Source: Siphonodentalium dalli (Eukaryota; Mollusca; Scaphopoda; Gadilida; Siphonodentaliidae). Taken from it: a DNA stretch of 64,000 nucleotides. The notes beneath the pieces are model-generated. The model was not told where the DNA came from and did no database searches. It saw only the letters and a program-made list of their open reading frames with translations. A program made the translations under genes and the position numbers. Shown piece by piece: positions 23,255-35,767 of the stretch; the stretch's first letter is position 1, and every line of letters starts with the position of its first letter. The DNA lies in contig CP136068.1 of the NCBI GenBank assembly GCA_032622095.1, positions 121,649,989-121,713,988 of the forward strand. Direction: 5' to 3'.

Positions 23255-23646
23255 CCCTTTACCCAACAGAAGGGCCCTGTGCCAATGCATTCTCTTATAT
23301 ATGCGAGTCGACCATAGGTCGCCTCGCATATATAAGAGAATGCATTGGCTTAACACATTAAAAATTATAAAATTGTTAAAGAATGTAAGAAAAAATGGTA
23401 AAAAGTGTTAAAAAAAGCTTTTTATTAGGCCAATGCATTCTCTTATATATGCGAGGCGACCTATGGTCGACTCGCATATATAAGAGAATGCATTGGCACA
23501 GGGTATAACTGTAACTATCACAATGTGGTCAATGAGCCGGTTCCAATGATATCCATATTTGTATGGTTTTATTGAGACAGACCCAAGATAATTTAGGCTG
23601 TTGCAGCTTTATTTGGCCGGTTTTGGCCGGTTTGTTGGGTAAAGGG
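23255..23646. mobile_element. TTAA-type MITE, family 1, with twin palindromes
   Basis: The ends are CCCTTTACCCAACA and TGTTGGGTAAAGGG. TTAA follows on the right (23647-23650); the left flank reads AAGT, so one TTAA is degenerate. Hairpins of 69 nt lie at 23281-23349 and 23429-23497 in opposite orientation, separated by 79 bp. CCC(T) ends with TTAA targets are known of piggyBac-type elements. No transposase is encoded. Confidence 0.8.
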
Positions 23647-23653
23647 TTAAGAG

Positions 23654-24041
23654 CTAAGATAAGATAAGATAAGATAAGTTTATTGGCTCTTGAATCATGA
23701 AACATTGTAACAGAGTAAGAATAGGTAACATATGTATATGTGTTATATGAGGTTGTAAATAGAATCTAGATGTGACTGTAGAGTATAAATGGAATCAGTA
23801 ATAAAATAAGTATAAGCAGATTCAGTGAGACATGTCACAGAGTGGGACAAGTTTCATGAGATCTAGAGCCAACAGGGTTGCACAAAAAGCTGGCATAGCC
23901 AATTTGATTCCATTGTGGACCCTGCTGACTTCAGATCACATGACTCCTCGACCACACCATGAAAATTGCTTCCAACTATATATACTATATAAATGCCAAA
24001 AATGATCAATCAATGGGGGATTTGCTTACTTCAACCTTATT
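23654..24041 (-). mobile_element. 3' tail of a non-LTR retrotransposon
   Basis: In minus-strand orientation this is the 3' untranslated part of the element whose reverse-transcriptase fragment lies at 24042-24761. It ends in a pentamer microsatellite (AAGAT)n on the plus strand at 23654-23678, as seen at the 3' ends of CR1/L2-like elements. Confidence 0.55.
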
Positions 24042-24761
24042 TCAAAAGTATTTATAAATGCTTTCATCGCTTTGTTTGATATATATCCAGATTCTTTCAA
24101 CAATGTCGGCTCTCCATTGTTTCTCATTACATAAAGGATCTAAATATTTTACAACATTATTCCAGCATTTAATGCCGGAATACATAAAACTCTTCGAACC
24201 AAAAGGTCCAACAGAGGGGATATTATATTTGAATTTTCCAGATCTTGTGTCATGGGAAGGATTTGCTAAGGTAAACATAGAATTGAGGTAATTTGGGCCA
24301 TTATTATCATAGATCTTTTTCATGAGTATCAATTTTCTTTGAATTATCCTATTCTCTACTGGGAACATCTTGAGATGTTGAAAGTGATCTAAATTTATAT
24401 GACTGAAACTTTCTAGACCAAGAATAAATCTAACCATCCTATTTTGGGAGGTCTGAAGTTTTCCTTTAGTTTTGACTGTAAGTGGAGAAAACCAAAAGTT
24501 GCATGCATAATCAAAATGACATTGGATAAGAGACATAGCCATGAGTTTCCTACAGTGCTGATTTAGAAATTTTGCTTTTCGATACATATATTTAATACGA
24601 GAATTGATTTTCGTCAAAACTGACTCAGCCATCATTTCTCCATTTAAATTTTGGTCCAATATTGCTCCTATCAGAAATAATGTCTTCGCCGTATTATAGG
24701 GACAAATTAACACACGGCAGGCCATTAGTGGAATGTGCTTCAGCTTCGTGAGTCGTGACAT
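24042..24761 (-). pseudogene. 5'-truncated non-LTR retrotransposon ORF2, C-terminal part of reverse transcriptase
   Basis: An open frame of 239 codons. From about residue 32 it reads like the end of a CR1/L2/Jockey-type polymerase: IGAILDQNL, then KINSRIKYMYR, then LIQCHFDYACNFWF (thumb region), then KLQTSQNRMVRFILG. Its tail holds HDTRSGKF and a terminal KQW. The catalytic YADD part and everything upstream are absent, typical of 5' truncation during target-primed insertion. The first ~25 residues may be flanking sequence. The frame is uninterrupted, so the insertion is not very old. Confidence 0.75.
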
Positions 24762-26106
24762 GTGCTTTACATTCGTGACATAATTGAAGTATTTGGTGAC
24801 CCAGAACTGGACGATTTATGATGAATCGAGATCATTAGGACGATCAACATTGCCCATTATATATTACCCAATGTGCTTTACCTTCGCGGCTTGCATCACT
24901 CACATCACATAATATTGTTGAGCTAAATTCCTAAGATCATCATAGTAAGATGGTTGAAATCATATTTATAAATACGTGGGGAACTCAATTTCTTAAATTT
25001 CTACAGCAGAATATCTAGACTCCATATAAAGTACGAGATAACTCGTAGTGGCTTCAGTCTGGAATATAGTGCAGTACGAGATAACTCGTAGCCGGTACTC
25101 AACGTGTTAAATAAAAAATAATTTAAATACGAGCAGATAAAAATTCAAGTAATCGTACCTAGATTGTACTCTATATGTGACGTCATCGATGACGTTTCAT
25201 CATCATGCGGAATACATTAATCCGTAACCATTTTTGACGACACTGTGGACTGAATCGATGTTGATGTTCTGATTGGACAATCGGAGCATTACTGGGACTA
25301 TGGGAATTAAAATTAATATGGTTTATTATTATCTTTAATATTTATAAATTTTGTACATTTATATCATATGCGAACTAAAACGATAAAACATATAATTTTA
25401 ATTGGAATATAAGAATTACAACCTATTACGTAACTATAGAAACATTAAGTGCTCGGACATATTCAATTTCAAGATGGTCGCCGAAATAGCTTGACGCTAT
25501 CGGATATCCCTATTCGGATAACAACAACACGGGACTAAACGATTTTCACACCTGTAGTGTGTTTACATAATCAATACTGACATTAGGTACACTCATAAAC
25601 TTGAAGATGCATTTGCATTTGACTTGTACAACATCCGAAATGTCCTAAATTCCACAGGGGGTGATGAATTTGGCGAAGACTCAAGAGTCAGAGACTCGCT
25701 GAACTTCAACTTGTGATTGTGCAATTTGTGAAGTAAATTTTGATATTTTAGAACGCAAACTGTTACGATTATGTCGCGATAATGAATATTATTTCAAGTG
25801 AAATTATTTGATAAATGTAGATACCAAGTTTTTACCAAGCTATCAAACAATTGACACGAAATGTGTGGTCTCGACTCTTGAGTCTTGTAACTTATGTAAG
25901 TTCAAGTTGTATCACTGCCAAATTCTCCACTTCACTGTCTGCAGTCAAACCAGTTTACAGTTAGCCATGAGTTACTGAGTTATATATAGTCACTTAGTGA
26001 AGCATGAACTTGATGAAGCCATTGAAGGAATACAAATGAAGTCGGCCGAATGCGAACTTGACCCTAGGCTATAGCCTAGTATAGGCTATATACAAAGTCA
26101 GACTTA
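24762..26106. other. Unassigned stretch with small inverted repeats
   Basis: The dyad TACGAGATAACTCGTA occurs twice (25032-25047 and 25075-25090). A loose inverted pair lies around 25668-25690 and 25865-25885 (AGACTCAAGAGTC). No exon is recognised. Confidence 0.4.
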
Positions 26107-26806
26107 AGCGTGCCGCACACAATCAGTGACAATGCGATATTTGTTGCACGATATTTGTCGCAGAACCTTGCGACGTAAGATCTTGTTGTGCATACGGTAC
26201 GATTTTAGTCGTCCGACTTCTTTTTTTATCACTTATGGTAGACCACCGCACACTATGCGATCGGATCGTACGATCTGCTTGTTTACTTTCTTGTGAATGC
26301 AATGGGTTACCGTATTATTAACGTGCTATATATAGGCTATACGCTAAATATTAATTTAATATTATGTACAACTGTTTGTAGTTCAATAGACTATTAGGCC
26401 CTATACCTGATTTAATTCCCCACACAAATTCACAATAAGATATTATTTTGACACCAATTTGCTGGTGTCCAGTCCATCTAGCTGTTTCAATTGTAGTTGT
26501 ATTGTAGAGGCATGAATGTATTCCGCTACTCTGACTTTGAAGCACACTTCATGGACGCCATGTTGTTGTGAAATAAAGCATGTGATGATGTGATCGCTGC
26601 GTGATCATATTAATAGTTGAATCTGATTGACTACTTCGAATAAATCGTATGATTCAATCGTAGATAATCAAAATTATTTGATTTTTTGCGGGTCCGATTG
26701 TGCGACAAAATGTCCTGCGATTTTCCACAGCACATGCTACGATTTGACCTGTAACCGGTGCCCGATATTTGTCGTACAATATATATCACATCGTGTGCGG
26801 CACGCT
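26107..26806. mobile_element. Harbinger-type MITE
   Basis: The ends are AGCGTGCCGCACAC and GTGTGCGGCACGCT. They are flanked by the 3-bp duplication TTA (26104-26106 and 26807-26809), which fits PIF/Harbinger targets (TWA). Inner repeats GATATTTGTCG occur near both ends. The 122-codon frame that overlaps the right end is not a transposase. Confidence 0.7.
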
Positions 26807-26939
26807 TTAGTCAGCCCCCACTCGAACTCGACCACAGAGATGTCGGCCCCATTAATGACAAACATTATTTATCATTTATTTGATATCAATCTAAAACTAG
26901 TCAATACAATAAAAATACAGACCTTCTCAAAAGAAATGG

Positions 26940-27150
26940 CCCTCCCGACCGCGTTACGACCGCGTTACGACCGCGTTACGACCGCGTTGGAGTAACGTTA
27001 CGACCGCGTTGATCCAACGCGGTCGTAACGTTACTCCAACGCGGTCATGATTTTTTTCTCAACGCGGTCGAGGAAACCGTCAACGCGGTCGGCATGACCA
27101 CCAACGCAACAAACGCGGTCGAGATAACCGTCAACGCAACAAATGAGGTC
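26940..27150. repeat. AACGCGGTC repeat cluster
   Basis: Four tandem copies of GACCGCGTTAC open the cluster. The 67-bp palindrome (26980-27046) follows, then spaced AACGCGGTC words joined by AACCGTCAACGCAACAA. The same word recurs at 28890-29170 and 30720-31100. Confidence 0.85.
26980..27046. repeat. Perfect 32-bp inverted repeat with 3-nt loop
   Basis: The arms 26980-27011 and 27015-27046 (GACCGCGTTGGAGTAACG... / ...CGTTACTCCAACGCGGTC) are exact reverse complements around ATC. It could extrude a cruciform. Confidence 0.95.
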
Positions 27151-28889
27151 GGGAGAATAGCTTATCAACTGTAATAATAATTATTGAATAACATTGTAAA
27201 CAAGAACTTTGAGACATGAACTCATTTTATTAAAAAAACATTAAATTGAAAAGAGAAAATGAACGACGGACACCAATTTTAGTTTCATACAATTTTCTGA
27301 TAGGAAACAGAACAAAGTGTTGTAATCAATCGAGACGGTGACCGTGTGTTTGGATTGGGTGATGCATGATTTATTGGTGATGTTTTACATTTACATTTAG
27401 AATTTTTCTGGAAAAAAAATAATAAATAAATGCAGATCACATCGATCGCGCTGCACGAATTAATAGAGAATTTAGAGATGCAATTGAGATTTCTAACAAA
27501 CAAAAAACTTTGAGTTCACGTTGCAATGTACATGTACGTGTATTCTTTGAATATTTAATATTCAGCGTCACCTCCTACTAAAGGTCAATAACCTGTACGC
27601 CAAGGGTCCGATGTCATTTGAAATCTTCGTGAGGGTACGATAAAACACACATCTACATTTACACGCACGTGACGTTGTAATTGACACATGGATATACATG
27701 TACAGTGATGCAAATAATTTAGAATATTAATTATCCATGTGTTGTGAAATACATGTAAAACAAACAGCGCTCAGATTTGGTTACCAGTGATTTGTCACTT
27801 TAAACCAACAGACCGTGGATCAAAAGCATGCCGCGAATGATTGACAGCGGTGTCAATAGACGCAAATACAATACGGGGCGTGTCTTCGGTAAAGTTGAAA
27901 GTGATACCATGTGACTCAAACGGAATTCTCGATTGAAAACGTGCTGTCATAACTTCGTCGGTTTTGATTGGCTAGTGACCACTCGATGAAGTCTTGTTCA
28001 GGTGTTACTTAATTCATTGATGATGAAATAACGAAATCATTCATATTCAATGGTGCTACAAAGAGACCAACAATGTATAATCCGCTATTGTGTAGGCAAG
28101 CATATGATAAATATAAACTTTTTTTTACCGTAGGATATATAAGTTGAATAATTTTGTTAAATTATGTTTTTTTTCACCGGAATTAAATCACTGCAATTCA
28201 ATTATTTATTTGTCTTCATCAAATATTTGAAAACAATGTACATTTGAAGATCCAAGTGCCGTCCGATGCAGTAGATACCAAATTAGACAAAATTGTTTTT
28301 TTCTAGATTTCCGGGTTATAAAAGAAAACTTTAATATAGTCACCATCAATTATTATGTCACAGAAATCGCCAAAAAAAACACACAAATGTCCACCGTTTT
28401 ATTATCGATCTATATTTACATACGTTTGTGGTTTTACATTGAAAACGAGTACAAACTATCATAATTTAAACGCTCTTTATTACATACCACATTTCGGTGT
28501 AAACATGGACGCTCTTTATTAGAAGCGATAATTTGAATATTTTTGCAAGACTGACAACAAGTGAGTTAAATGTATTCTCTTGAAAGCCGATATCTAGTCA
28601 TCAAAACCTCATATAATAAAAAGTTCTTTTGCACATATATTTACAGTATTCTCCGAAATTCGTTATCATTTCTACTGACAAGTACATCGTAAAATATTAA
28701 CAATTCAAATCACAAGTCTACAGTCGACACATAATGGCTTACCCATTTGATTTCAAACGCCGATGCCGGACAAAATATATACGGTAATTTAATGTCCCGC
28801 TAAAAATAAAAAACACACACACCACCACCGGATAATTTTCTGTAACTCCACCCATATTTGAAAATTGATTGATATGTGTACATGAATTA

Positions 28890-29170
28890 TGTAAAAATCG
28901 GCATGACCGCCAACGCAACAAACGCGGTCAAGTTAACCGTCAACACAACAAACCGTCAACGAAATGGAATGTTTCCAAAATAATACAATGTTGTTTGCGT
29001 GACGAGAGTAATGCATTCTGATTAGTGTTAAATGTTTTACATATAGGCCCACATTTAGATTTTTCCGGGAAAAAAACTAATAAATAAATGTAGATCACGT
29101 TGATCACAACGCGGTCGAGTAAACCGTCACACAACAAACGCAGTCGAGATAACATCAACGAAATTGAACG
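28890..29170. repeat. AACGCGGTC words, second cluster
   Basis: Spaced AACGCGGTC and AACGCAGTC words with AACCGTCAACG linkers resemble 27050-27150. They lie inside the diverged duplication. Confidence 0.6.
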
Positions 29171-29618
29171 TTTCCAAAATAATACAATGTTGTTAACGTG
29201 ATGGGAGTAATGCATGATAGATTTGTGTTAAAATGTTTTACATATTGGCCCACATTTAGATTTTTTCCGGGAAAAAATAATAAATTAATGTAAATCACGT
29301 TGATCGCGCTGCACGAATTAATGGAAACGTAATCGAGACTGCTAACAGACAAAACATATTGATGTCACGTCGCTATGTACATGTATGTGTGTTATTTGAA
29401 TATTTAATATTCAACGTCATATCCGATTAAATGTCGATTACCTGTACGCTCATAGCCTCATGTATAGACCAAGGGTATTGTGTCAGTTCCGATGTCGGCC
29501 GAAACTGTATGAAACAATAAAGCGCATATATATACGCCATAAACAATTCCAGAAATGTGAACAATTCCAGAAATGTTCACGACGCTTGTTATGTACAATG
29601 TATACCACCATACACGTG

Positions 29619-30005
29619 CATGTACCCCGCTGGACAAAACAAGTGTCCATTGGCACTGCGGTGTATTTGCCGTTCAGCTGCAGTGTCAGAGTTTGTAACT
29701 GCAGTTGAGCACCGCGGCCGAACGGCAAGTACACTGCGGCCAAACGGCAAGTTCACTGCGACCAAAAGGCAACTACCCTCACGGTCGAATGGCATGTGCA
29801 CCGTGGTTAGATTTCTGGTTTGTATTGTCTTTTTTCAGTTTGATGAAAGTACACCGTGGCAAATACACCATGCTGAATGGCAATTACACCGCGGCCCAAC
29901 TGTAGTTAGCCGGTGGAGCCGCGGTGTAGTTGCATTTCGGCCGCGGTGGCAATGCTAACCGCACCGCGGTTAAGTGGACACTTGTTTTGTCCAGCAGGGT
30001 ACATG
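29619..30005. mobile_element. Short element with ~32-bp inverted ends and internal CCGCGG-type repeats
   Basis: The left end reads CATGTACCCCGCTGGACAAA and the right end TTTGTCCAGCAGGGTACATG. Pairing extends through AACAAGTGTCCA. Inside are degenerate 20-24-bp repeats of the form CACTGCGGCCAAACGGCAAGT. The short open frames are by-products of that repeat. Confidence 0.65.
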
Positions 30006-30162
30006 TACATGTAGCATTAAATAAACCAAAAATCATTATAAAATAAACACGATTTGTGATTTATGTCGAAGAATACAATGACTTGATTATTCGGACTTTC
30101 ATTAGCCTCTCGTCGGCAGTTCGTAAAATAGTATCCAGATATCAGTGCCCCTTTAATACAAG

Positions 30163-30352
30163 GAAACCATAACTTCCCCATCGCGAACCTCTATTGGACC
30201 ACGAACGCTGCTGAATGGTGACATTGTCTCGTTCTTTGAAGTTATTATTAAATTTAGATCAAAGGAATTTCTGCAAGATATTTTTATACCATGTAGCAAC
30301 TTTGTGAAGATGACTCCTCCTACCAGCTTGTATTCTGTATTGATTGACTGTG
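30163..30352. repeat. Dispersed repeat, copy 1 (inverted to 31918-32117)
   Basis: It shares AACTTCCCCATCG, AAGTTATTATTAAATTTAG and GAT(G/T)(A/G)CTCCTCCTACCAGCTTG with the reverse strand of 31918-32117. A weakly shared translation (SINTE.KLVGG.IF) exists on the minus strand here and the plus strand there. It is too short to call a gene. Confidence 0.6.
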
Positions 30353-30719
30353 ATTCAAACACAGAATTCTTGACTGGACACGTGTAAGCATAACTTTGTC
30401 TGTTTTGATTGGCTAGCGGACATCGTGTGCCACAATGATCACTCAATGAGTCCGTGTTGCTTTCATGATGATGAAATAAACTTACTCAACGTGGCTTCGA
30501 AGAGACGTTACATGTTTCAGTAATTGTCCGCTATTGTATTGACAAGCATACATGTATGGTAAATATTAACTAACTTTTTACCGTAGTATATATAAGTTTA
30601 ATAATTCAGTTAAATTCTGTTTTTCTCACCAGAATTAAATCACTGCAATTCAGTTTATTTATGTGTCCTCGTCAAATATTTAAAAACAAACATATACATT
30701 TGAAAACGTGTGTGCGACT

Positions 30720-31110
30720 GTGCGTTGATCCTTAGCGCAACGTGTTTAACGTAAACGCAGTCTGCGTTAAACTTCAACGCGGTCCGTTGATTTTCAACGC
30801 AGTCGTAATGTATCACCAACGCGTTATCGACGTAAAAAACGCGTTACGTTGGTGTTATGACCATGTTGAGGACCGCGTTAAAAGGGCCACTTATTTTAAG
30901 AAGGTGTGTATACACATATTCTCAAAATTAGTGTCCCTTTTAATATGGTCCTCAGCCATTAACAACGCGGTCATAACATCAATACAACAGGGTTGTCTAG
31001 TTGATAATGCATTGAGTTTACACTATGACCATGTTGAAGTTTAACGCAGACCGTGTTGAAGTTCAACACATTGCTCGGGAGTCAACGAGGTCGCGTAATG
31101 TCAGCGCTGA
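30720..31110. repeat. AACGCGGTC words, third cluster
   Basis: AACGCGGTC/AACGCAGTC-type words in both orientations are mixed with GACCATGTTGA and GACCGTGTTGAAG variants, about one per 25-40 bp. Confidence 0.6.
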
Positions 31111-33183
31111 ATTGTGTTAGCCTATTTTGTAGTATCTTTTAAAAATGTTTTATTTACATTCACATTGAATAATTCCATCTCATTTTCCAACTCCTGTTCT
31201 CCGTTCGGACGCCGTTCAAAATGATGTTGGAAAAATATCAAAGACGACACAATAAATAAGCCCTTTCATGGAAATAAATTGTCCTGTTCCCGGTTGATAT
31301 TATATATAGATACTTAGGCCAAAAAAAAAAAAAAATGCGTTTAGGGTTTCCCTACCAACCCTAGAAAAAGGTGACTACCCAAAACTCTTTTTATTGGACT
31401 GTAGACGGATATTATTTTTTTTCTCAGTGGGAAGGGCATCGAAAGGTATCTTGCCCATTTTCAAACCTCTCCTATAAAAAAGATTTAGAAGATTTATTAG
31501 TCTAGTGCTCTGATTAATTCAAGATTAACAATATTTAGTATTGACTATTGAACCTTTCAGTTAATCTGAATTGTGAAGCTTTCTAGATTGAATTGTCAAT
31601 GACCCAATGGAATTCAGAATAAAAAAATAAATAAATAAATAAAAATACCAACCTACCCTACCGGTAAATATACCCTAAACACAGGTATATATTTTGTTTG
31701 CCTTATGGGGAAGCATTGGAATGCCCAGATATAACAGAGAATCAACAACATATTAGCATCACTGCACTAATTAAATCTCTGACACACTCATTGGAAGACA
31801 CACCTGTGCATTGTTAAGAAGAAAGTCAGAACTTCAATCTACTTGAGAGACGTCCATGTGTGCGAAGTACGCAACAGAGATTGAACATTTCGAACCAACA
31901 CTCCAAATTTGCCATACTGTCAATCAATACAGAAGACAAGCTGGTAGGAGGAGCCATCTTCAAAATGCTACAGTGTAATATAATATATTTCCCCAGAAAG
32001 CTACAGATGCAGAATGGCCTTTGTCCTAAATTTAATAATAACTTCAAAAGAGGAGACAATTTAACAATGTGAGCGCGTGATCAAATAGAGGTTCACGATG
32101 GGGAAGTTATGGTTTTTCATGCAAATTCAACAAGGCTTTTACAAACTTTATGCATGTGTATAATTATGTCAACGAAAGGATAATTAAAGTCAGAATAATC
32201 AAGTCCTGATATTCTTCACCGTAAACAACAAATCGTGATTATTTTATAATTATTGTTGGTTGATTTTATACCAGGTATATGGTATGCATGGTATGAATTA
32301 TGAGTCTGTGAATATCTTAAAACGACTGGAAAATTTCAGTTTTTTCATGGCGTTTGCTCGTAAAGTATATGAACGCTCTTTATAGAAAACAGTTTCGGCC
32401 GACACATGTGTGGTTCCGTACATGTATGCGTCTCAAACTGTGAAAACATTAATCTGAGAGACTTGCAACTCTGTTCATCGGTTAGTGTATTCTACCCCCA
32501 CCACCCCTCCCAGAATGTTAGTCAATACACGAAGAAGAAAGTACTATTTTAGTTGATGTATTTTTGCGTGGGTGAAATTTATTGTCAATTATCGGTTGCT
32601 ACATGGTAGGTAATCTTCCTTTCCGCATATTTCACGAGGCCATTTACTCTGTGACAATTAACACGTGCTTGTCGCTTGATCATATAAAAGGGCCGGTGGC
32701 CCTTGGTGGGAAAAGATGTACAATACAGAATAACAACAATGTCATGATAAGAGACGGAAACATGTTCTAATATGTTACATATAAACGCACTACTCTTGGG
32801 CTCCAAATAAAAGTGCAGACCCAAATAAATGCGCAGGGAGGAAATCTTGACACAATTTAATAAAAGTGCAGACCCAAATAATAGTGCAGGGTGGAATTCA
32901 TCTCAGTTTAATCAATAATTTATTATCTATTCTAGACTGAGATGACTTAAATTCAACTAAAATAGGTCTTACAAGATACTAGTAGGTACATGTATGTCGG
33001 AATATTCATAGATGTATACTGCTAGCATAAAGTGTGTTGATTTTATAATATACATGTAACTACTGGTTTTGAGCTTCGTCCTTGTAACGGAAATGTAATT
33101 TTATTATCATATAATTCGGTAGAAATACAAATTGTACACTTAACATGTAAACATGGCAAATTTGTATTGGAACTGAAAGTGAA
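31111..33183. other. Unassigned stretch
   Basis: It holds the second copy of the dispersed repeat (31918-32117, inverted relative to 30163-30352). It also holds two copies of AAAAGTGCAGACCCAAATAA (near 32808 and 32861) and a (AAAT)n run near 31621. No exon is recognised. Confidence 0.4.
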
Positions 33184-33654
33184 TATGTGACCCGCCATAT
33201 CAAATCCAGTCGGAAGTCGGGATTTTTTTTACTCTGTGCCAATGCATTCTCTTATATATGCGAGTCGACCATAGGTCGCCTCGCATACATGTATATAACA
33301 GAATGCATTGGCCTAACAATTTTTTACAATTTTAATAATTTTTTCTTGTATTCTTTAACAATTTTATAATTTCACCCATAGAGCCCCAGACAAACATGAG
33401 CAGACAACACTCTTCTATATGCTTCTATATATATGTGTGGGGCTCCCTGCAGGGTAATGGATGTTTTTTATTTTATGTCCTAAAAATTGTCAGAAACATT
33501 TATTTAAAAAAAATGATAAAAAATTGTTAGGCCAATGCATTCTCTTATATATGCGAGGCGACCTATGGTCGACTCGCATATATAAGAGAATGCATTGGCA
33601 CAGGGTAAAAAAAATCCCGACTTCCGACTGGATTTGATATGGCGGGTCACATAT
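33184..33654. mobile_element. Inverted-repeat element (family 5) carrying the twin palindromes
   Basis: The outer arms ATATGTGACCCGCCATATC... and ...GATATGGCGGGTCACATAT pair over about 45 bp. Inside are the two hairpins (about 33239-33312 and 33532-33600) in opposite orientation. The left hairpin has an extra CATGTA insertion. There is no TTAA or CCCTTT end, so the hairpin module here has a different outer carrier. Confidence 0.75.
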
Positions 33655-33830
33655 GAGAGTAAGATACTGGGATCCCATGAGGTAGCTTTGCATGATTACA
33701 CAATATTACAGAAAATAGTTCCCGAATAAATCACTGCTTAATTGTTTTATAATCACAAGGACATTAAGTCCAATATTTGTTCGTGAATAAAATGAAGCAA
33801 ATGTGTAAAATATTGACGTACATGTATATT

Positions 33831-34879
33831 TAGGCCAAACTTTTTTATTTTTATGCTTTACGGATTTTTTTTAACCTTGTTTTGGTAGGGTCGGTCGGAA
33901 AAAAAATAAAAATAAAAATGCTTGAACCATTTTATTTTTTTTGGACATTCGCTAAGGTGGTAATTGTGTCTTTATATTTCTCTGTCAGTCACTTACAAGT
34001 TACAGAGAACAGTTTTCGGATGTATATCACAAATTTCAAATCCAGTACTATTATTTGAATCATAACTCAGTTTATTGAATAATATTGAAAAAATCCAGAA
34101 ATAAAGAGTTTGTTTTTATTCAACATTTTAATTATTGAATAAATGGACTCCCCCATTCAGTTATAATGTATACATTAAAAAAGTCCATTATTCATCTGGA
34201 TGGATGTCATGGAAAAATAAGTAGCCGACAGATAATATATGTGCAGAAGGATTCCTATTAGTTGGTGGGAAATGATCAGATAATAAGTGTAGAACTTGTT
34301 GAACTTATTATCTGAACATTTCCTAAGAAAACTACTTGTCTGGTCAATGAGTATTTAGTATAGAGAGGGTTAATACACACATGGGAATGGTGAGATTAGT
34401 GGTAATGATAAATAGTGAATGTGTAACTTGAGCAAGCCCACACTGAACATACTCATTAGCTTGTCATTCCCATCTAAGAACCTTGTGGACTGTTGTTGGT
34501 CTTCAGTCATAAAGATCACCATAAATTCCCAGGAATACAACATGTATTCTAAAGGCCATTTAGAGTTTTAAAGAGATGTCAAGATTTATAGAAAGCATAC
34601 ATGTATCTTGAAGTTATAAACTCAAGCTGACTTCTCAGTTTTCATCTTGGATGTAGTTAAAAGTAATTAAAGCCAGAGATATCTATAGTTGGTGGTGTCC
34701 TAGGCATCTTTAATTACCAGTGATATGTGGTTAGATAATTTGTTACTGATAAGCAGAAACAGCTAAGGTAGGCTGTGAAAATAAAAATAAAAATTATATT
34801 TGATTTTTATTTCCTTGTCGAGCCACAGAAAACAGGGTCGGCGAATCCGTAAAGCAGTAAAATAAAAAAGTTTGGCCTT
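33831..34879. mobile_element. Element with TAGGCCAAA inverted ends
   Basis: The left end TAGGCCAAACTTTTTTATTT... CTTTACGGAT is matched inverted at 34840-34879 (ATCCGTAAAGCAG... AAAAAAGTTTGGCCTTA). A related pair of ends occurs at 44975-45412. A family-4 element is nested inside. Confidence 0.6.
34130..34369. mobile_element. TTAA-type MITE, family 4 (left end degenerate)
   Basis: It is related to 51939-52144 and 59582-59842 (shared GAATAATGGA-type, CAGATAATAAGT and TCAATGAGTATTTAG words). It ends GTATAGAGAGGG followed by TTAA (34370-34373). The left CCCTTT end is not visible. Confidence 0.55.
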
Positions 34880-35767
34880 ATGGACACGTACATGTATAGC
34901 TCCAAAATCGTGAAGTACATTATAGAGTACGTGGTTGCCTTTTCTAGGAAATTTTAGCATGCTGTACCTAAGCTACTTGACTGAATTGAAATTGCAGGGG
35001 GACCTCAACCAAATGAGGACGATCTTACTCAAAAAATAAAATGAAACTATGGCCAATTTCTTAATAAACTATTAATGCATTTTATAAGCCAACAAGACAG
35101 ATAAAAAAATGGTCGTTATATGGCATATTGCTCGGCGGACAAAACATGCTATCATAAACAGGCTATCATAAAGACATCCCGACGTATGTGCATTGCAATC
35201 CAAGGCACCACCCCGTTTTGTTTACGACCACCTACATGGTTGGCGGTTATATATTATTTGGCATTGAGACATAGAATGAATTTGCCATCACTATGATTTA
35301 ATTTCACCCTAAATCCCCCACCCATCACTATTATTAGGCCATCAAGATTCCTGGGAGTACAATCAAAAATCTACGGTAGCTTATTCTTTGAAACACCAGA
35401 AAAATTCCCATTTTGAACAACATACTGGTAAATCACTTGACTGTTCAATTCTGTCATAGAAATAGAAATATCCTTTTACATGTAGTTGGTGTTTCAAAGT
35501 ATCTGTTTCATTTGTTATAAAAAGTCTATGGCAGGATGATTCGTCTCACGTTAGTTTCTGTAATTTCAGCTATCTTTGTATTTGTTTCAGGTATTTTTGT
35601 TGCTGTATGCTATGATCAAGAATCTGGTGGTTAACGAGTGTTTCTCACCTGGTGATGCCTCGATCTGATCACTTAACTCAAAAACGTTGTTTCTTAGTTC
35701 AGACATGGATTCTAGATTAACTTGACATATTTTCAAAGGGTTTGTCATGTCAAATTGATATACATGT
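34880..35767. other. Upstream flank of the USP2-like gene
   Basis: No further coding exon was recognised. A promoter or untranslated exons may lie here or further upstream. An in-frame stop (TGA, 35756-35758) precedes the modelled start. Confidence 0.4.

Larger units (their letters stand above)
27250..30700 (+). repeat. Diverged direct duplication
   Basis: The part at about 27350-27600 resembles 29205-29450 (shared GATCGCGCTGCACGAATTAAT and GAATATTTAATATTCA). The part at about 27940-28260 resembles 30380-30700 (shared TTTTGATTGGCTAG and GAATTAAATCACTGCAATTCA). A third copy of the first part lies at about 28985-29120. Substitutions and indels are frequent, so it is old. No reading frame is conserved between copies. 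Confidence 0.65.

Noticed and set aside
23281-23349. tRNA or other structured RNA gene in the 69-nt hairpin
   Set aside because: It is a simple near-perfect palindrome with no cloverleaf, box A/B or anticodon arm. It repeats as part of mobile elements.
23281-23497. CRISPR-like repeat and spacer pattern from the twin palindromes
   Set aside because: The copies are inverted, not direct. The spacer is conserved between loci, and the host is a eukaryote.
26627-26995. 122-codon frame near 26.6 kb
   Set aside because: It crosses the right end of the Harbinger-type MITE and runs into the GACCGCGTTAC tandem repeat, so it is a by-product of repeats.
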